Under the pieces are notes generated by a model that made no database searches, was not told the origin of the DNA, and saw only the letters and a list, made by a program, of their open reading frames with translations. A DNA stretch of 64,000 nucleotides from Blepharisma japonicum. Taxonomy: Eukaryota > Ciliophora > Heterotrichea > Heterotrichida > Blepharismidae. The position numbers and the translations under genes were made by a program. The stretch spans positions 112,468 to 176,467 of the forward strand of contig CATKHK010000088.1 in assembly GCA_949751835.1 (NCBI GenBank). Direction: 5' to 3'. This document shows, piece after piece, positions 10,610 through 20,630 of the stretch. Within the stretch, counting starts at the first letter, position 1. Each line of letters begins with the position of its first letter.

Positions 10610-10679
10610 TGTCTTAAATGCTATTATCTGTGGACTGCTCCATTTATACTGTGAATTTGTGGATGGCATAATATTATAG
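10610..10679 (+). promoter_or_regulatory. Shared upstream block of zinc-protein copy 5
   Basis: Aligns with 8594-8664; begins TGTCTTAAATGCTATTAT and runs through GTGGATGGCATAATATTATA directly into the ATG. Confidence 0.4.
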
Positions 10680-11090
10680 ATGATTGAAAATTGTGAGACC
10701 AAAATCTCAGTGTTTTCTGGGATGTATTCCCTTATCTTCAAACATTCAAAAGAAGAATCAAGTCTACGACTTCCTAACATTTTCTCGGATGAAATTAGAG
10801 AAGTTGAAGAAGTCAAGCCTAAAAAAGAGGTTAAAAAAATTACCAAAAGGCGCTCAAAAAAGAAGCCAAAAAAGAGGATTACAGCTTGCCCTCATATAAA
10901 TAAACGTCATTATGCTAAAAATATGTGCAACAATTGCTACCATAAAAGCGGAAGACAAAAAAGCGCTTGGGCCTGCCTGCATCTAGATCGCATGCTCTAT
11001 GCTAAGGGAATGTGCCAAGTTTGCTATTTGCAGAGTTATCACAAAGACAAGTCTTGCAAAGAAGCGAAGATCAATCCATTGGCTATTTAA
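10680..11090 (+). CDS. Small tandem-family protein with two Cys/His zinc-binding units, copy 5
   Basis: A 136-residue paralogue, last of the array. N-terminal SVFSGMYSLIF and LRLPNIFSDE are conserved. The linker is strongly basic (KKEVKKITKRRSKKKPKKR) and resembles a nuclear localisation signal. Both zinc-type units are intact, the second reading CLHLDRMLYAKGMCQVCYLQ, with the Trp before it encoded by TGG. All five copies keep every Cys and His of the two units, which argues that the proteins are under purifying selection rather than decaying. Confidence 0.8.
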   Translation: MIENCETKISVFSGMYSLIFKHSKEESSLRLPNIFSDEIREVEEVKPKKEVKKITKRRSKKKPKKRITACPHINKRHYAKNMCNNCYHKSGRQKSAWACLHLDRMLYAKGMCQVCYLQSYHKDKSCKEAKINPLAI

Positions 11091-11425
11091 GCATTAATAC
11101 TTAGCAAACTTATCTAAAAGATTAGTTTGGGTCTCTAATAAAATATATAAAACTTGTTTTCATAAGGACGTATTATTTGCTATTTTTCATTTTTGAAATA
11201 TATATAAAAGTAATGCAATATGTCCTTTATCTTTCAATTTTAATTAAATAATAAGATAAAACATTTTGTCGAAATTCTAACTTAATATCATTTTAGACAT
11301 TTTTATTGCCTGCTGAAATTGTTATATATTATTTCTAAGTAAAATTTAATACGGCAAGTATCAAAAATAGTTATCCTTAAACTAATCAATAAATTGCATC
11401 AATATCATTGAAATTTTAATTTCAG

Positions 11426-11462
11426 ATAATCCATATTTTGGTCTGGTTGTTACAAAAATTTA
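11426..11462 (+). repeat. Recurrent intergenic element, copy 6
   Basis: GATAATCCATATTTTGGT then CTGGTTGTTACAAAAATTTA. About 336 bp downstream of the copy 5 stop, the same spacing as copies 3 to 5. Confidence 0.6.
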
Positions 11463-12614
11463 TTATCAAATACAACAAATATGAATATAACGATTTCACT
11501 GATCCTAGAAAATGAAGCTGAACTTGTGATAATAAATAAAAAATTTTGTTAAAACAATTTATTGATATGCAGTTTGAATTGAGAATAAAAACAAACAGAC
11601 TAATAAAATAATAAATATTTCTTGATTTTAGAATGGTTTTGATAAGTTTATTGTGATAATATCCTTTTTCAATTGGAAAGAAGAGAATTAGATTATATAG
11701 CGTTCTGGTGCAAAAATTGCTAAGCAAATTTTCATATAAAAAAGAAGCTTTTATTCTTATTAAAATAATTAAACTGAGCACTTCATTGCTTTTATCTTAA
11801 GGGTCTAGGTATTTTTTTATAAGAAAACTCAAACTCAATTTCTATTTAGTTCTTTAGTTTTTATTAATATTTTAAAATTTAGTTTTCACAATAAATTAAA
11901 TAAAATTTGATTTTATCTATTGCTATCGCTCGGTAATAGCTCTAAAATTGGCTACTATCATATTGATTTAATTAATTATAAATCACCTCTTCATCTAGTT
12001 TACTCATACTTATAATAATTCATAAATATGTCCATTTCCAAGCACAATTTATTCATCTTTATCCAATTTATATGAAATTATTTATCTTATTCAATTTACA
12101 TAAGTTCAGGTCCTATAAAAGCATTACTCATTGACTGAGAATTTGAATCCAAACTTTTATTGCTTAAGAGTCTATGGCAAACCCTTATCTTTTGCTTTTA
12201 CCAGAAACTCTAGCTGTCATTGATTAAAACTTGGTAAGAAATATTAACCTCTTGAGAAATGGAATAAACTCAATAATATTGTAATACTTGTAAAATATCT
12301 GTTCGCATGATAAATATATTCAAATTTAATTCAAATACCCATTTGAAAATTTTTAATTAATTAAAGGAATTATCAGATCTCAGCTATAATGATCATTATT
12401 TCCATATACCTGATATATGAGGCGAGTGCTGATGAGCATCTAGTCCAAGACTGATAATATTAAACTTTATTGTTAGAAAGGCTACTTATAAGTCAATATT
12501 TTGCATGATTTTCTTTATGATTAAATGAATCATCTATTTATATTTTGACCTATATTTTATAGGAAATCTATAATCACTTGCTATAATATTTATAGTGCTC
12601 CACGTCTGACACAT

Positions 12615-12670
12615 TTTTCCACGCATGGAAAATAATTCGACATTGGAATCAGTCCATCATGTAGATTCCA
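12615..12670. other. Two adjacent perfect hairpins (possible structured RNA)
   Basis: TTTTCCA-CGCA-TGGAAAA (12615-12632) is followed 11 bases later by TGGAATC, a 13-base loop and GATTCCA (12644-12670). Each stem is 7 bp without mismatch, in a locally less AT-rich patch. The arrangement could fold as a small non-coding RNA, but no box motifs identify a class. Confidence 0.25.
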
Positions 12671-13329
12671 TAGTGAAAATATTTTTGATGTGTAAAAAAA
12701 TGAAGAGCTATAAACAATATAGCAAAACATAATAATCGATCTGCTTTTTATATTTTAATAATAAATTAGAATTAGGATTTGCAAAAACACTTTAAAACAT
12801 AAAATTTGAGTTTAAGTCTTAAACTTTTATAATTATAATAAAATCAGAGTGCATAACCTCCTGCATTTTTGGATATATAGCCAAATTTTATTTTTTATTC
12901 AAAATATTTTAGCCTAATGAAAAGATAATTTATTTTTCTTCATATGCTAGTCAATCTCAAATGTTCCTGGATAAAAATATAAAAACTTCAATTATTTCCT
13001 TTGATTACTAAAAAATGCTATATTCATATTTTTACTCAAATGTACTATACAAAAAAGTAAAATTTTAATATGGATTTGTAAATTTCTATAAAGTTCTCTT
13101 GCAAAATTTTATTAATCAAACATTATAAATCCCTATCTTTACTATTTATTTGGCAGTGAATACTTATAAAAAGTTTTACTTAATTATTTTATTTTTATAT
13201 AAGCAGCTAAAATAAAAATGAAATTAAAATTGTTCATAGAATTTTTTAATTTTGCTCTTCAGTTGTGTAATTTCTATATATCACCTTTCACCATATTTAT
13301 TAGCAAGCTGCCTGCTTTAAGCGTTGCCA

Positions 13330-13420
13330 ATATCGGGAATGTCTTCTCCAAGCTCGTTAAGCTCAGGTATTTGAATGATTAATCATAGATACTCGGCCTC
13401 AATTAGTTAGTAACTTGAAA
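13330..13420 (-). pseudogene. Coding-like fragment
   Basis: On the minus strand a 29-codon frame (TGA as Trp) ends in LNELGEDIPDIGNA and TAA, with less AT-rich composition than its surroundings. No start codon or homologous partner is visible. It may be the end of a decayed gene. Confidence 0.2.
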
Positions 13421-13839
13421 AAGGAAGGAAATTTATATCTATTAAGCCGCTTTCTTGTGCTTTTCCATTAAGCTAAATATTTTATATTATTTCCATCTTA
13501 ATATCTATAAACATTTTTTAAGAAGCTCTTGCGCAGCTTAATAAAATTCAAACTTTTTATAATTTGCTACCGTTTATTAATATTCTACAATTTAGTTTTC
13601 TAAAATTTAGCTATCTTTTATTATTCTTTTTTCTCTAAAGCAGCTATATTTATCATTATGACAATAATCACTCACTTTATTCAGTTAAAATAATTCATAA
13701 ATACATCCAAACCAAATTTATTTACTTTTCCATTTCCTATTCTTTATTAAAGAATTTCTATTAACTATACATGCAAATTATTTTAAAAAATTAAAAATTA
13801 TATAAATAAGCTTCCAGATCTTTAATTGCTAACCATCTT

Positions 13840-16005
13840 TTATCTTCTCCCAGTTGACATATGAGAATAAGTTCTAAATAAAGCTTCACTCCCAGACTGG
13901 GAAAGTGAAGGCAGACTTTTATCACTAGACAGTCTACTTGTAAGCCCTTCTCTTTTGCTTTCTTTTCTTCTCGATGTTCTTTCTTTATTATGCTGTTTTT
14001 TGACCTCATCAATTTTGGCCTCAATTAGTTTTATTTCTTGGATAACATTTCTTCGATCTTTATTAGACGGAATTTGAAAAAGCTTGGGGAGAGATGTTTT
14101 TTTCCTTTTTCTCGATCTAGGCGATAAAGCAGATTCATTGTTGTGGCCTGAGTTTATAGGGCTTTGAGGATCAGTCTCATCAATTAAATCCTCTGTGTTC
14201 AAAGTATTCATATTAATTTCACTGATTTTAAACCTTTTAACAAAATCCTCAAACTCTTCTTTGAGGCCTGATGGTTTTGAAACTCTTTTAGTGATTAATT
14301 CTTGGATCTTCATTTTTATTGCTGAAGTTATAAGACCAGAAATGGCTTTAGAGTTATGCTTTGAGACTGGAAATGATAATGCTTCAATTATTTTTACTTC
14401 TTTTTGCTCTGGAATATCATAAGATTTTATAGATTCTCCTATTTCATGAGTTAACTCTGCATGACCTGATAAAAATGTCAAGAGTAATTTTAATGAAAAT
14501 TCAATCTTTTGACGTAATATTGAATTTTCATTAATGAAAAAATCTAAAGACTTAGTAGGGCTCTTTGGAGCAGCAGATGGAGGCTCTTGGAAATCTGTCA
14601 GAAATGTAGAATTTCCATGCAAAATTTCTTGGCTTTTCATATCGCTAGTGTGAATAAATAGGTTCTGGAGAGTTGATGATACCTTTGAGCATGTTTCTGA
14701 TAGAAACTTTCCTGTAAACGCTGAAATTTTTTCATATTTTTCTATGAGTTCATGCTTACTAGTATCATCTGTATATGTCTCCCAAGAAACAATTAAATCA
14801 GTTAGCGTCACCCCTTCGCTTACATTTCTAGATCTAATCCCTCTTGCTCTCTTTTTTATTTCATCTACATTTACAGGATTTTCTTCTGATTTTTTTAGCT
14901 TGCTAAGTGTATTAGTAATTCTATCACACTTGTATTTTAATTTATTATGAATTGAGGTAAGGTCTTCAAATCTCTCTTTTAGCTTAGTTTCTATTGAAAT
15001 CATTCTGCCAAAGCAATTCACTACATCTTGTGGGAGAATTCCTGGATTTTCTAAGCAGCCATCTAAGCATTTTGATTTTTTCGTCAATCTATATATTTTT
15101 TACTCTTTTACGTGCCGAAATACATCTTCATAAGCTTCCAGTTTTGATTGAATTTTTTGGCTCATAGCCCTAAGCTCATCATGGTCTAATAGAACTTCTC
15201 TTAAGTCTTGTGATAAGACAGTGCGAAATTCTTTTTGGTCATCATTTTTCACAGTATTTTCAGCGAATTTCAAAGCTAGCTCTTCGATATCTTTTTTTAA
15301 TACTGTTTCCTTCTGAGCCAAAAAGCTTAATCTATCTTTTCTAGTCCTTCTTTCAGTTTGAATAGTTAATCTTTGTAGAGTATTATTAAAGCTGGTCCTT
15401 ATTTTATCATTATCTGCGACTCTTTCCATAATGCTAGCTCTGGTTTCATATTTTCTAGCTGATTCACAGTTGATTTGAATTTCTCAGACTTTTTTCTTTA
15501 TATTAATCTAGCTAAATTTTACAATTGATTGTTTGGCTTTAGTTTTCATAGCAACTAATTGTTCTGTCATAAAATATTCTTGATCATGCTTTTCATTGAT
15601 TGTCTCTATCTCATTTTTAAGCTTTTCAATATACTCAGATTTCTCTGTTTCCGTCACAATATATCGGCTATTTATCGAGCTCTGCATTTCAACTAGCGAA
15701 AACTCCGGTTTTTTCCTTTGGAAGTCAATCGGGTTATTAGCTTTTTTGAAATTTTCAATGATTTCTTTCAGTTCTTCGATTTCTTTAGCCTTTTTCTGAT
15801 TTTTAAACAGCAATTTATTGAACGTTTTCGTCAATGACTGCCTATCAGTTATTTGTGACGTTGATATAGACCTTGATTTCATTTGGCTCATCTCAAATTC
15901 TTCGTCAAGCATTTCAGTGACTTTTTTCAGCTTTAAATCTCTATAGCTTTCTTCTTTAGTTTTTTCAGCTGTTTTAAAGATTTGAGAATAATTAAAAGTA
16001 TTCAT
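13840..16005 (-). CDS. Coiled-coil protein of unknown function, two 15-nt introns
   Basis: Three exons give about 711 residues. Exon 1 starts at ATG 16005 (MNTFNYSQIF). Removing 15-nt introns at 15508-15522 (GTAAAATTTAGCTAG) and 15089-15103 (GTAAAAAATATATAG) joins three frames that otherwise end early; one TGA in exon 2 (KKVWEIQ) is read as Trp. The protein is rich in Glu, Lys, Leu and Ser, with heptad-like stretches in the N-terminal half (around KKAKEIEELKEIIENFKKA), and a Ser/Pro/Arg-rich tail. No catalytic or known domain is recognised. The start codon lies only 7 bp after the stop of BRF1 on the same strand; a Met 30 residues later is an alternative start. Confidence 0.75.
15089..15103 (-). 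other. 15-nt intron
   Basis: GTAAAAAATATATAG on the minus strand. Removal joins ...FRHVK to LTKKSKCLDG through a shared Glu codon and removes an in-frame stop. Confidence 0.85.
15508..15522 (-). other. 15-nt intron
   Basis: GTAAAATTTAGCTAG on the minus strand. Removal joins ...AKQSI to INIKKKVWEIQ and removes an in-frame TAG. Confidence 0.85.
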
Positions 16006-16012
16006 AATTATA

Positions 16013-17269
16013 TTATTTCCTTTGTAAAAGAGATGTATAAGTATACACTTCTTGATCTTCATTCTTAAAAAGATTATTAAGGACTTCAGGGTTCATTGAG
16101 TTGCTCAGCTTGCCACTCATCTTGATAGCTTCAACTGGATCTTTAGGGCTTTCTCCAATTGACACTTTTTTCTTGCGTTTCTTTTTAAGCGGAGGCTCTG
16201 AGGTGAATTCTTTTTGTTTTTGCTTTTCTAACCAGTCAGAGTTTAATTGATGCCAAACTAAGCTTTTTAAATAGGATTCCTCAGGGGATAATATAAATTC
16301 ATCAATTTCGTCTTCATCAATATCTGACAAATTGTCAGGAATAGTGCTAGGAAGTGCTAACAAGCTAGGAACATCTTCAATAGCTTTAGGATTATCATTA
16401 GAAAACGGTTTAAATGAAGGTGGGTTGCTTTCCCCTAAATCTTCACTTTCTAAGTTCAGCGTTTCGAATTCCTCCCTTGTTAAGCTTGCAACCATGGTGT
16501 TTTCAAATTCTTCTAATCTTTTTCTTATAGTATCATTACATACCCTGACAACCTGCAAAACCTGCTGTGTTGATCTTTTAAACCCATGATACCTCGACGC
16601 TATCAAAATTGCAGCCCCACAAAGCCCAGTTGGTCTCCTCCCTGAGCTCATCCAATCTCTCCTCATCCTCTGTACAATCCTATTAGCAGTCATCGCCACT
16701 TGGTTTGTTTTTTCTTTAAAATCCAGCTTCGCACAAAATCTATGAATAAAAAGACTTGGGTCAATCAATGGCAGCGCCGTATCAAAATGCAAAGCTTTTA
16801 CCAATTTTCTATAAACAGAGCCTAATACAAATAAATCCCCGCCAATGGCATCAGCAAAATCAATAAGCAGCAATGGACTACGCTGCTGCCTACAGACAAT
16901 ATAAAGAGCTGCTGCAATCACATGGATCCCTTTTCGGCCTTGTATGAAATTTTGTTGCTTTGCAAGAGAATAAAGCCTTAAGGCAGCTTCGGCGTCTTGT
17001 TGGGAGATTTTCATGTTTGCAGCGAGGTTCTGGATTTCTCGCTGTGCGCGGGCTAGGCTGAGTTCTGAGGATTCTCGGGTGTAGCCTTTTGCAGTTCTGA
17101 GGGATCGTCCGATTGTTGAAACAAAAGTACCTACGACGGCTTGAGAAGAAAAAGTGACTTCGTTAGCGAGCTGGCTTTCGTCGAGAACCTTTCCACAATT
17201 TGTGCATTTTAAATCGCCTTTAGAAGAATCAGACTCGATTTCTTCACTATTGCATTTGGGACATTTCAT
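16013..17269 (-). CDS. BRF1: TFIIIB subunit BRF1 (TFIIB-related factor)
   Basis: A 418-residue RNA polymerase III initiation factor. An N-terminal zinc ribbon has C3/C6/C22/C25 (MKCPKC...CTNC), followed by two cyclin-like repeats (about 70-155 and 165-255, including GLCGAAILIASRYHGF), as in all TFIIB relatives. What separates it from TFIIB is the C-terminal Brf1 block DIDEDEIDEFILSPEE followed by WHQLNSDWLEKQ, the region known in yeast and human Brf1 to bind TBP/Bdp1. The ATG at 17269 is chosen because it begins the zinc ribbon; the frame extends 21 codons further upstream without family support. Yeast Brf1 is longer (about 600), so the tail is compact. Confidence 0.9.
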   Translation of the reverse strand: MKCPKCNSEEIESDSSKGDLKCTNCGKVLDESQLANEVTFSSQAVVGTFVSTIGRSLRTAKGYTRESSELSLARAQREIQNLAANMKISQQDAEAALRLYSLAKQQNFIQGRKGIHVIAAALYIVCRQQRSPLLLIDFADAIGGDLFVLGSVYRKLVKALHFDTALPLIDPSLFIHRFCAKLDFKEKTNQVAMTANRIVQRMRRDWMSSGRRPTGLCGAAILIASRYHGFKRSTQQVLQVVRVCNDTIRKRLEEFENTMVASLTREEFETLNLESEDLGESNPPSFKPFSNDNPKAIEDVPSLLALPSTIPDNLSDIDEDEIDEFILSPEESYLKSLVWHQLNSDWLEKQKQKEFTSEPPLKKKRKKKVSIGESPKDPVEAIKMSGKLSNSMNPEVLNNLFKNEDQEVYTYTSLLQRK

Positions 17270-17492
17270 AAAAATAATTATTAGAGGAATACTCTGATGT
17301 GATCTGGTTGAGGGTTTGATAGGAAAAAACAAGAGATAAGGAAAAATTGGAAATTTTCGAAAATGTTAGGAAATTAATTATAAAAAGAAAATTATTATTT
17401 AGAAAAAATTATAGCTTATAGACTTTTAAGTACACAATATTTTGATATTTTTACAAGAATTCCTTTTAGCGAGAATTCCTAAGGTTAGTTAT

Positions 17493-17948
17493 CTATTCTT
17501 CAGACTCTTCAACTTCCTCTTCTTCTCCATCTTCTGGAAGTCCTAAAGCTCTTCTTCTAGCTTTTTCAGCTTCCAGATGTTCTTTCCATTCTCTTTCTTT
17601 CTTATAAGCGTATTCCATAGTGCATTCCAAGTTATTGTATCTTGTAATGGAATGGAGAAGCCATGTATCAAACTTTTCAACAGTAAAAGCGGCGAGAATA
17701 ACCATAAAAAGACGCTGTTTTCTTGTAGCAAACAGCCATTTGCCGCACCATCTAAGTGCTGCCTTTGTGCGAGCGTCATTAGTCCAGCGATTGTAAACTT
17801 GAGGCTGCCTCTTTGGCTCTGGCACAACTGTTTGCACTGGGCCCCTGAAATTTCTATATAAATACCAAGGCTGGTTCTTTGCATGAGCTGCACCTTTATG
17901 ACCGTCTGTATATCCTTTCCAATAGTCTTTATATTGCTCAGCTGCCAT
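17493..17948 (-). CDS. Small single-pass membrane protein, probably mitochondrial
   Basis: A 151-residue protein, basic and aromatic at the N-terminus (KDYWKGYTDGHKGAAHAKNQ), with one hydrophobic segment at about 81-98 (LFMVILAAFTVEKFDTWL), a charged helix and an acidic C-terminal tail ending in EEEEVEESEE. Size and layout resemble accessory subunits of the respiratory chain or ATP synthase, and two clear complex I subunits lie within 12 kb, but no family match can be stated from sequence alone. No intron or TGA codon. Confidence 0.65.
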   Translation of the reverse strand: MAAEQYKDYWKGYTDGHKGAAHAKNQPWYLYRNFRGPVQTVVPEPKRQPQVYNRWTNDARTKAALRWCGKWLFATRKQRLFMVILAAFTVEKFDTWLLHSITRYNNLECTMEYAYKKEREWKEHLEAEKARRRALGLPEDGEEEEVEESEE

Positions 17949-18709
17949 TTATTATAATAGTTAAATTCAAAGTTAGTGTTGCATAAGAAATAATTGTCAA
18001 TGAAGGGAGAAAATTTTGGCAAATTAAATATGAGTTATGGAAAAAAGAAGAAATATATAAGAGATAGTAACTAAACAAATTAGGAATTATGGGAAAAAAT
18101 ATAAATAATTTATTTAGAAATATATGGTATCTTTTGAAATGATTCTGAGATGTATTTTTTTGAGTCGCTTCAGCCCTTAACCAAGAATTTCAAGTTTAAT
18201 AAAAATGTTATGGCAAAACAGTCAATTATGAGCAATTCACTTGAATCATTAAATATTTTGATTAACTTGTTGAGAAAAATCTATCAAAATCAAGTAATAA
18301 CTGAATTTTAAAAATAAAAAGCATATATTTTTGAAAACATTTAATGATATTTAATTTTCTAGATATTATTTCCAATTGCAAAGTTAACTTGGTTTGAGGA
18401 TAAGTGGGAAACGATCTTTTTGATTTGGTTGTAAGCTTGGAGGGTTATATAAAGCCAAAACTGAACTTATCATCTCTCAATTTCTTAGTCAATTTAATTT
18501 GATAAGTCTAACCTTAAAGTTGATTTCCAACACTGCTATCATCATTCAGTTAAGATCACCTATGATATAACTATTTTCAATTTATCGAAATGAATTAATA
18601 AACTTTGGTAAAAAATTTTAGCGCTTTTTGCCATTTAAAATAATTATATAGTATATTTGGAAATTTAAACTTGTTAATATATTAAAAAAATTATTATAAT
18701 CAGTATTTT
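17949..18709. other. Gene-free stretch
   Basis: AT-rich sequence between the small membrane-protein gene and the ceramide synthase relic. I see no gene or clear repeat in it. Confidence 0.5.
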
Positions 18710-18905
18710 GAAGTTTATGCTTTTCGCTTTACTTAGAAGGCGTGTTTTGAAGGATTTTAGGCTCATTCTTAAACTAAGCAAAACTGCCATGCATTCAATG
18801 CGAGTAAAAAATGAACAATCCTTCCAAAGATAAAACTCCATGAACTTCAGCAGAAAACACATTTGGAAATACTCAAAGTCTATAATAAAATTTTTGATTA
18901 ACTTC
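18710..18905 (-). pseudogene. Decayed partial copy of the neighbouring ceramide synthase
   Basis: On the minus strand the translation FYYRLWVFPN...SAEVHGV.SLEG (TGA as Trp), then an in-frame TAG, aligns with the C-terminus of the intact ceramide synthase just upstream (FYTRIWVFPN...TTEIHGLWLLGG). Nucleotide similarity continues to the family's KFLKTS end. The stop, a missing stretch of about 11 codons and the lack of the catalytic region show it is a relic, probably of a tandem duplication. Confidence 0.65.
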
Positions 18906-19178
18906 TTGCATTATCCTAAATTCAAGCGGCAACATCTCAAAGCTAAACAGTACAGAAAGATGAATATGAATATATACTGAAGAGACAAGCTAAATGCTGG
19001 CATATAATTTATACAGATTATGCTAGCGCGAAAAAGGTTATTCTTAATATTTTACAATATAATAAGAACACAAATAAATCACAGACTTTTCTAATAGCAT
19101 AATATACATTAAGCAAGGAATAAATTCAATTATTGATTTATAAGATAATTCTCTAAATATTTTATATAATGTTAAGCC

Positions 19179-20192
19179 CTATTGCGATTCTATTTTATGT
19201 TGGATGTCTTCAGCATGACTAGTTTTCAAAAACTTATAACCCATTTTTAAAAACAAATAATACCAATACACATGTAAAACCAACAAAAAGTGAAGCATTC
19301 CTCCCAAAAGCCATAATCCATGAATTTCAGTCGTCGACTCATAACATGCTGCTCTTATTAATTCATTAGGAAATACCCAAATTCTTGTGTAGAACCAAGT
19401 AATTAAAAGCAAAATATAAGAAGTTAGTGTACAATAAACTCTGTCAGTGTCCACAAAAGTCTGTACAAAGCAGCCGAAAATGTCAGCAAAATCGTGGGTG
19501 TAAAGTACAAGGATGCTCATATTGACGTAGTTCATCATATAAGCAAGAGAAATCAAAAAAACAGTCATAAAATGATGAAGCAGCATTTCCATAAAATCGT
19601 TTCTTGGTTTACTCCATAGGTGAATTACTAAAGATTTAAGATGATAACCTAGCTGGATCATAAGATACTCCCTCAACAAAGGCAATTTTTCTTGATATGG
19701 ATACCCATCAAACATATAGTTCGCTGACCCTTTTCCACCTAATGCTGGTGGGAAAAAGTCTAAATCTTTAGCAATATAATAGCCGAACCCAAATGAAAAC
19801 ATAAAATAAATTCCTTTAAATAGTCTGTCTAGTAATCTATCAGCACGATCATTTCTTTGAGATGCAGGATATCTTTTAGATATAGCACTTCTAGCAACCC
19901 CTCTCAAACTAATCTTAAAAGTATGCATAATAAGCAGCAATATGCCACAAGTAGTCAAAGCAAGCAAGAAATCACTGTATTCGGGGTATGGATATGAAGG
20001 ATTCTGAAGTTTTCGTGATTCGATTATTCGACCGATTTCTCTCAAAAAGACCCCTAGGAAGGGAAATATCAGCATAAACATCAAGAAGAAAAGAAGCTGC
20101 ATTTTGCTCTTCCCTACATAGTGTAAAAAATAATCTGTTAGGGGAAATCGCTTTGGCATTGCTTCTGCGGCCTCTGTCTGTTTACCTGACAT
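19179..20192 (-). CDS. LAG1: Ceramide synthase (LAG1/TLC family)
   Basis: A 337-residue multi-pass ER membrane enzyme that joins a fatty acyl-CoA to a sphingoid base. Hydrophobic segments are visible near 35-55, 90-105, 145-165, 215-240, 255-275 and 295-315. The Lag motif is present around 205-240: KPRNDFMEMLLHHFMTVFL with the paired His, then YTHDFADIF with the His-Asp...Asp residues, all known to be needed for activity in yeast Lag1 and mammalian CerS. No homeobox-like insertion. Start at MSGKQTEAAE; upstream is a gap with a purine-rich patch. A decayed copy lies directly downstream. Confidence 0.88.
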   Translation of the reverse strand: MSGKQTEAAEAMPKRFPLTDYFLHYVGKSKMQLLFFLMFMLIFPFLGVFLREIGRIIESRKLQNPSYPYPEYSDFLLALTTCGILLLIMHTFKISLRGVARSAISKRYPASQRNDRADRLLDRLFKGIYFMFSFGFGYYIAKDLDFFPPALGGKGSANYMFDGYPYQEKLPLLREYLMIQLGYHLKSLVIHLWSKPRNDFMEMLLHHFMTVFLISLAYMMNYVNMSILVLYTHDFADIFGCFVQTFVDTDRVYCTLTSYILLLITWFYTRIWVFPNELIRAACYESTTEIHGLWLLGGMLHFLLVLHVYWYYLFLKMGYKFLKTSHAEDIQHKIESQ

Positions 20193-20630
20193 TCTTTTTT
20201 ATTATAGCTATTAAATTCGATGAAATTTTACTACACATAGATTAAATAGTGTGAATAAAGTGAAATTAATAAAAAAATAGTAGAGTGGAGGTCGGAGGAG
20301 GTTGGTAGACGAAAAAACAGTTTTTGAGAGATCTTTCATTTTATGACGGTCCATTATTTCCCATTTGGAATTTCAATGTTTTTTATATTAAATTATATGA
20401 AAGTCTTATTTTTTGAGAAATCTTAAAGCATTTTCCTGTTCTATTCTTCTTGATTTTATTATTGTTCTAGCTTATTAGAATTATCGAAAGCTGTTTGTAA
20501 ATTTGAGTAAAAATAATTATTATAAAGGCTTATGCTAAATTTCTGAATTTTTATTTAGAAATTAGGAGAATGCGAAAATATTTAAATCATCATTTTGTTT
20601 AAATTTGTATTAGGCTATATGTAGAAATTC
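20193..20630. other. Intergenic region with a G-rich patch
   Basis: Mostly AT-rich. A notable purine-rich run (GTGGAGGTCGGAGGAGGTTG) lies at about 20285-20305, roughly 95 bp upstream of the ceramide synthase start. It may be promoter or 5' UTR; nothing else is evident. Confidence 0.35.

Larger units (their letters stand above)
9185..10679. other. AT-rich intergenic region
   Basis: Holds element copy 5 (9518-9556), two related phrases about 170 bp apart (TAAGGAGATTATATGTACCT near 10142 and TAAGGAGATTTGCATATCTG near 10310), and the promoter block 10610-10679. Short AT-only frames at 9799-9987 and 10320-10520 look non-coding. Confidence 0.5.
11091..13839. other. 2.7-kb gene-free AT-rich stretch
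   Basis: Contains element copy 6 (11426-11462), a small hairpin GCTAT/ATAGC near 11923-11942, a pair of neat hairpins at 12615-12670, and at about 13330-13420 (minus strand) a coding-like 29-codon stretch ending IPELNELGEDIPDIGNA before TAA. I see no complete gene. It marks the border between the repeat-rich arm and the compact gene region. Confidence 0.5.

Noticed and set aside
11422-11781. 119-codon minus-strand frame
   Set aside because: Biased to Leu/Ile/Phe/Asn from AT-rich DNA and overlaps recurrent element copy 6; not convincing as a gene.
12399-12460. CTGATGA...CTGA phrase resembling a hammerhead core or box C/D snoRNA
   Set aside because: No GAAA core or flanking stems for a ribozyme, and the C-to-D box distance of about 15 nt with no terminal stem does not fit a snoRNA.
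1-13839. tRNA genes in the gene-poor arm
   Set aside because: No convincing A- and B-box pair with clover-leaf stems was found by eye; a tRNA scan would be needed to exclude them.
18674-18862. 62-codon minus-strand frame
   Set aside because: It is an off-frame reading of the ceramide synthase relic.
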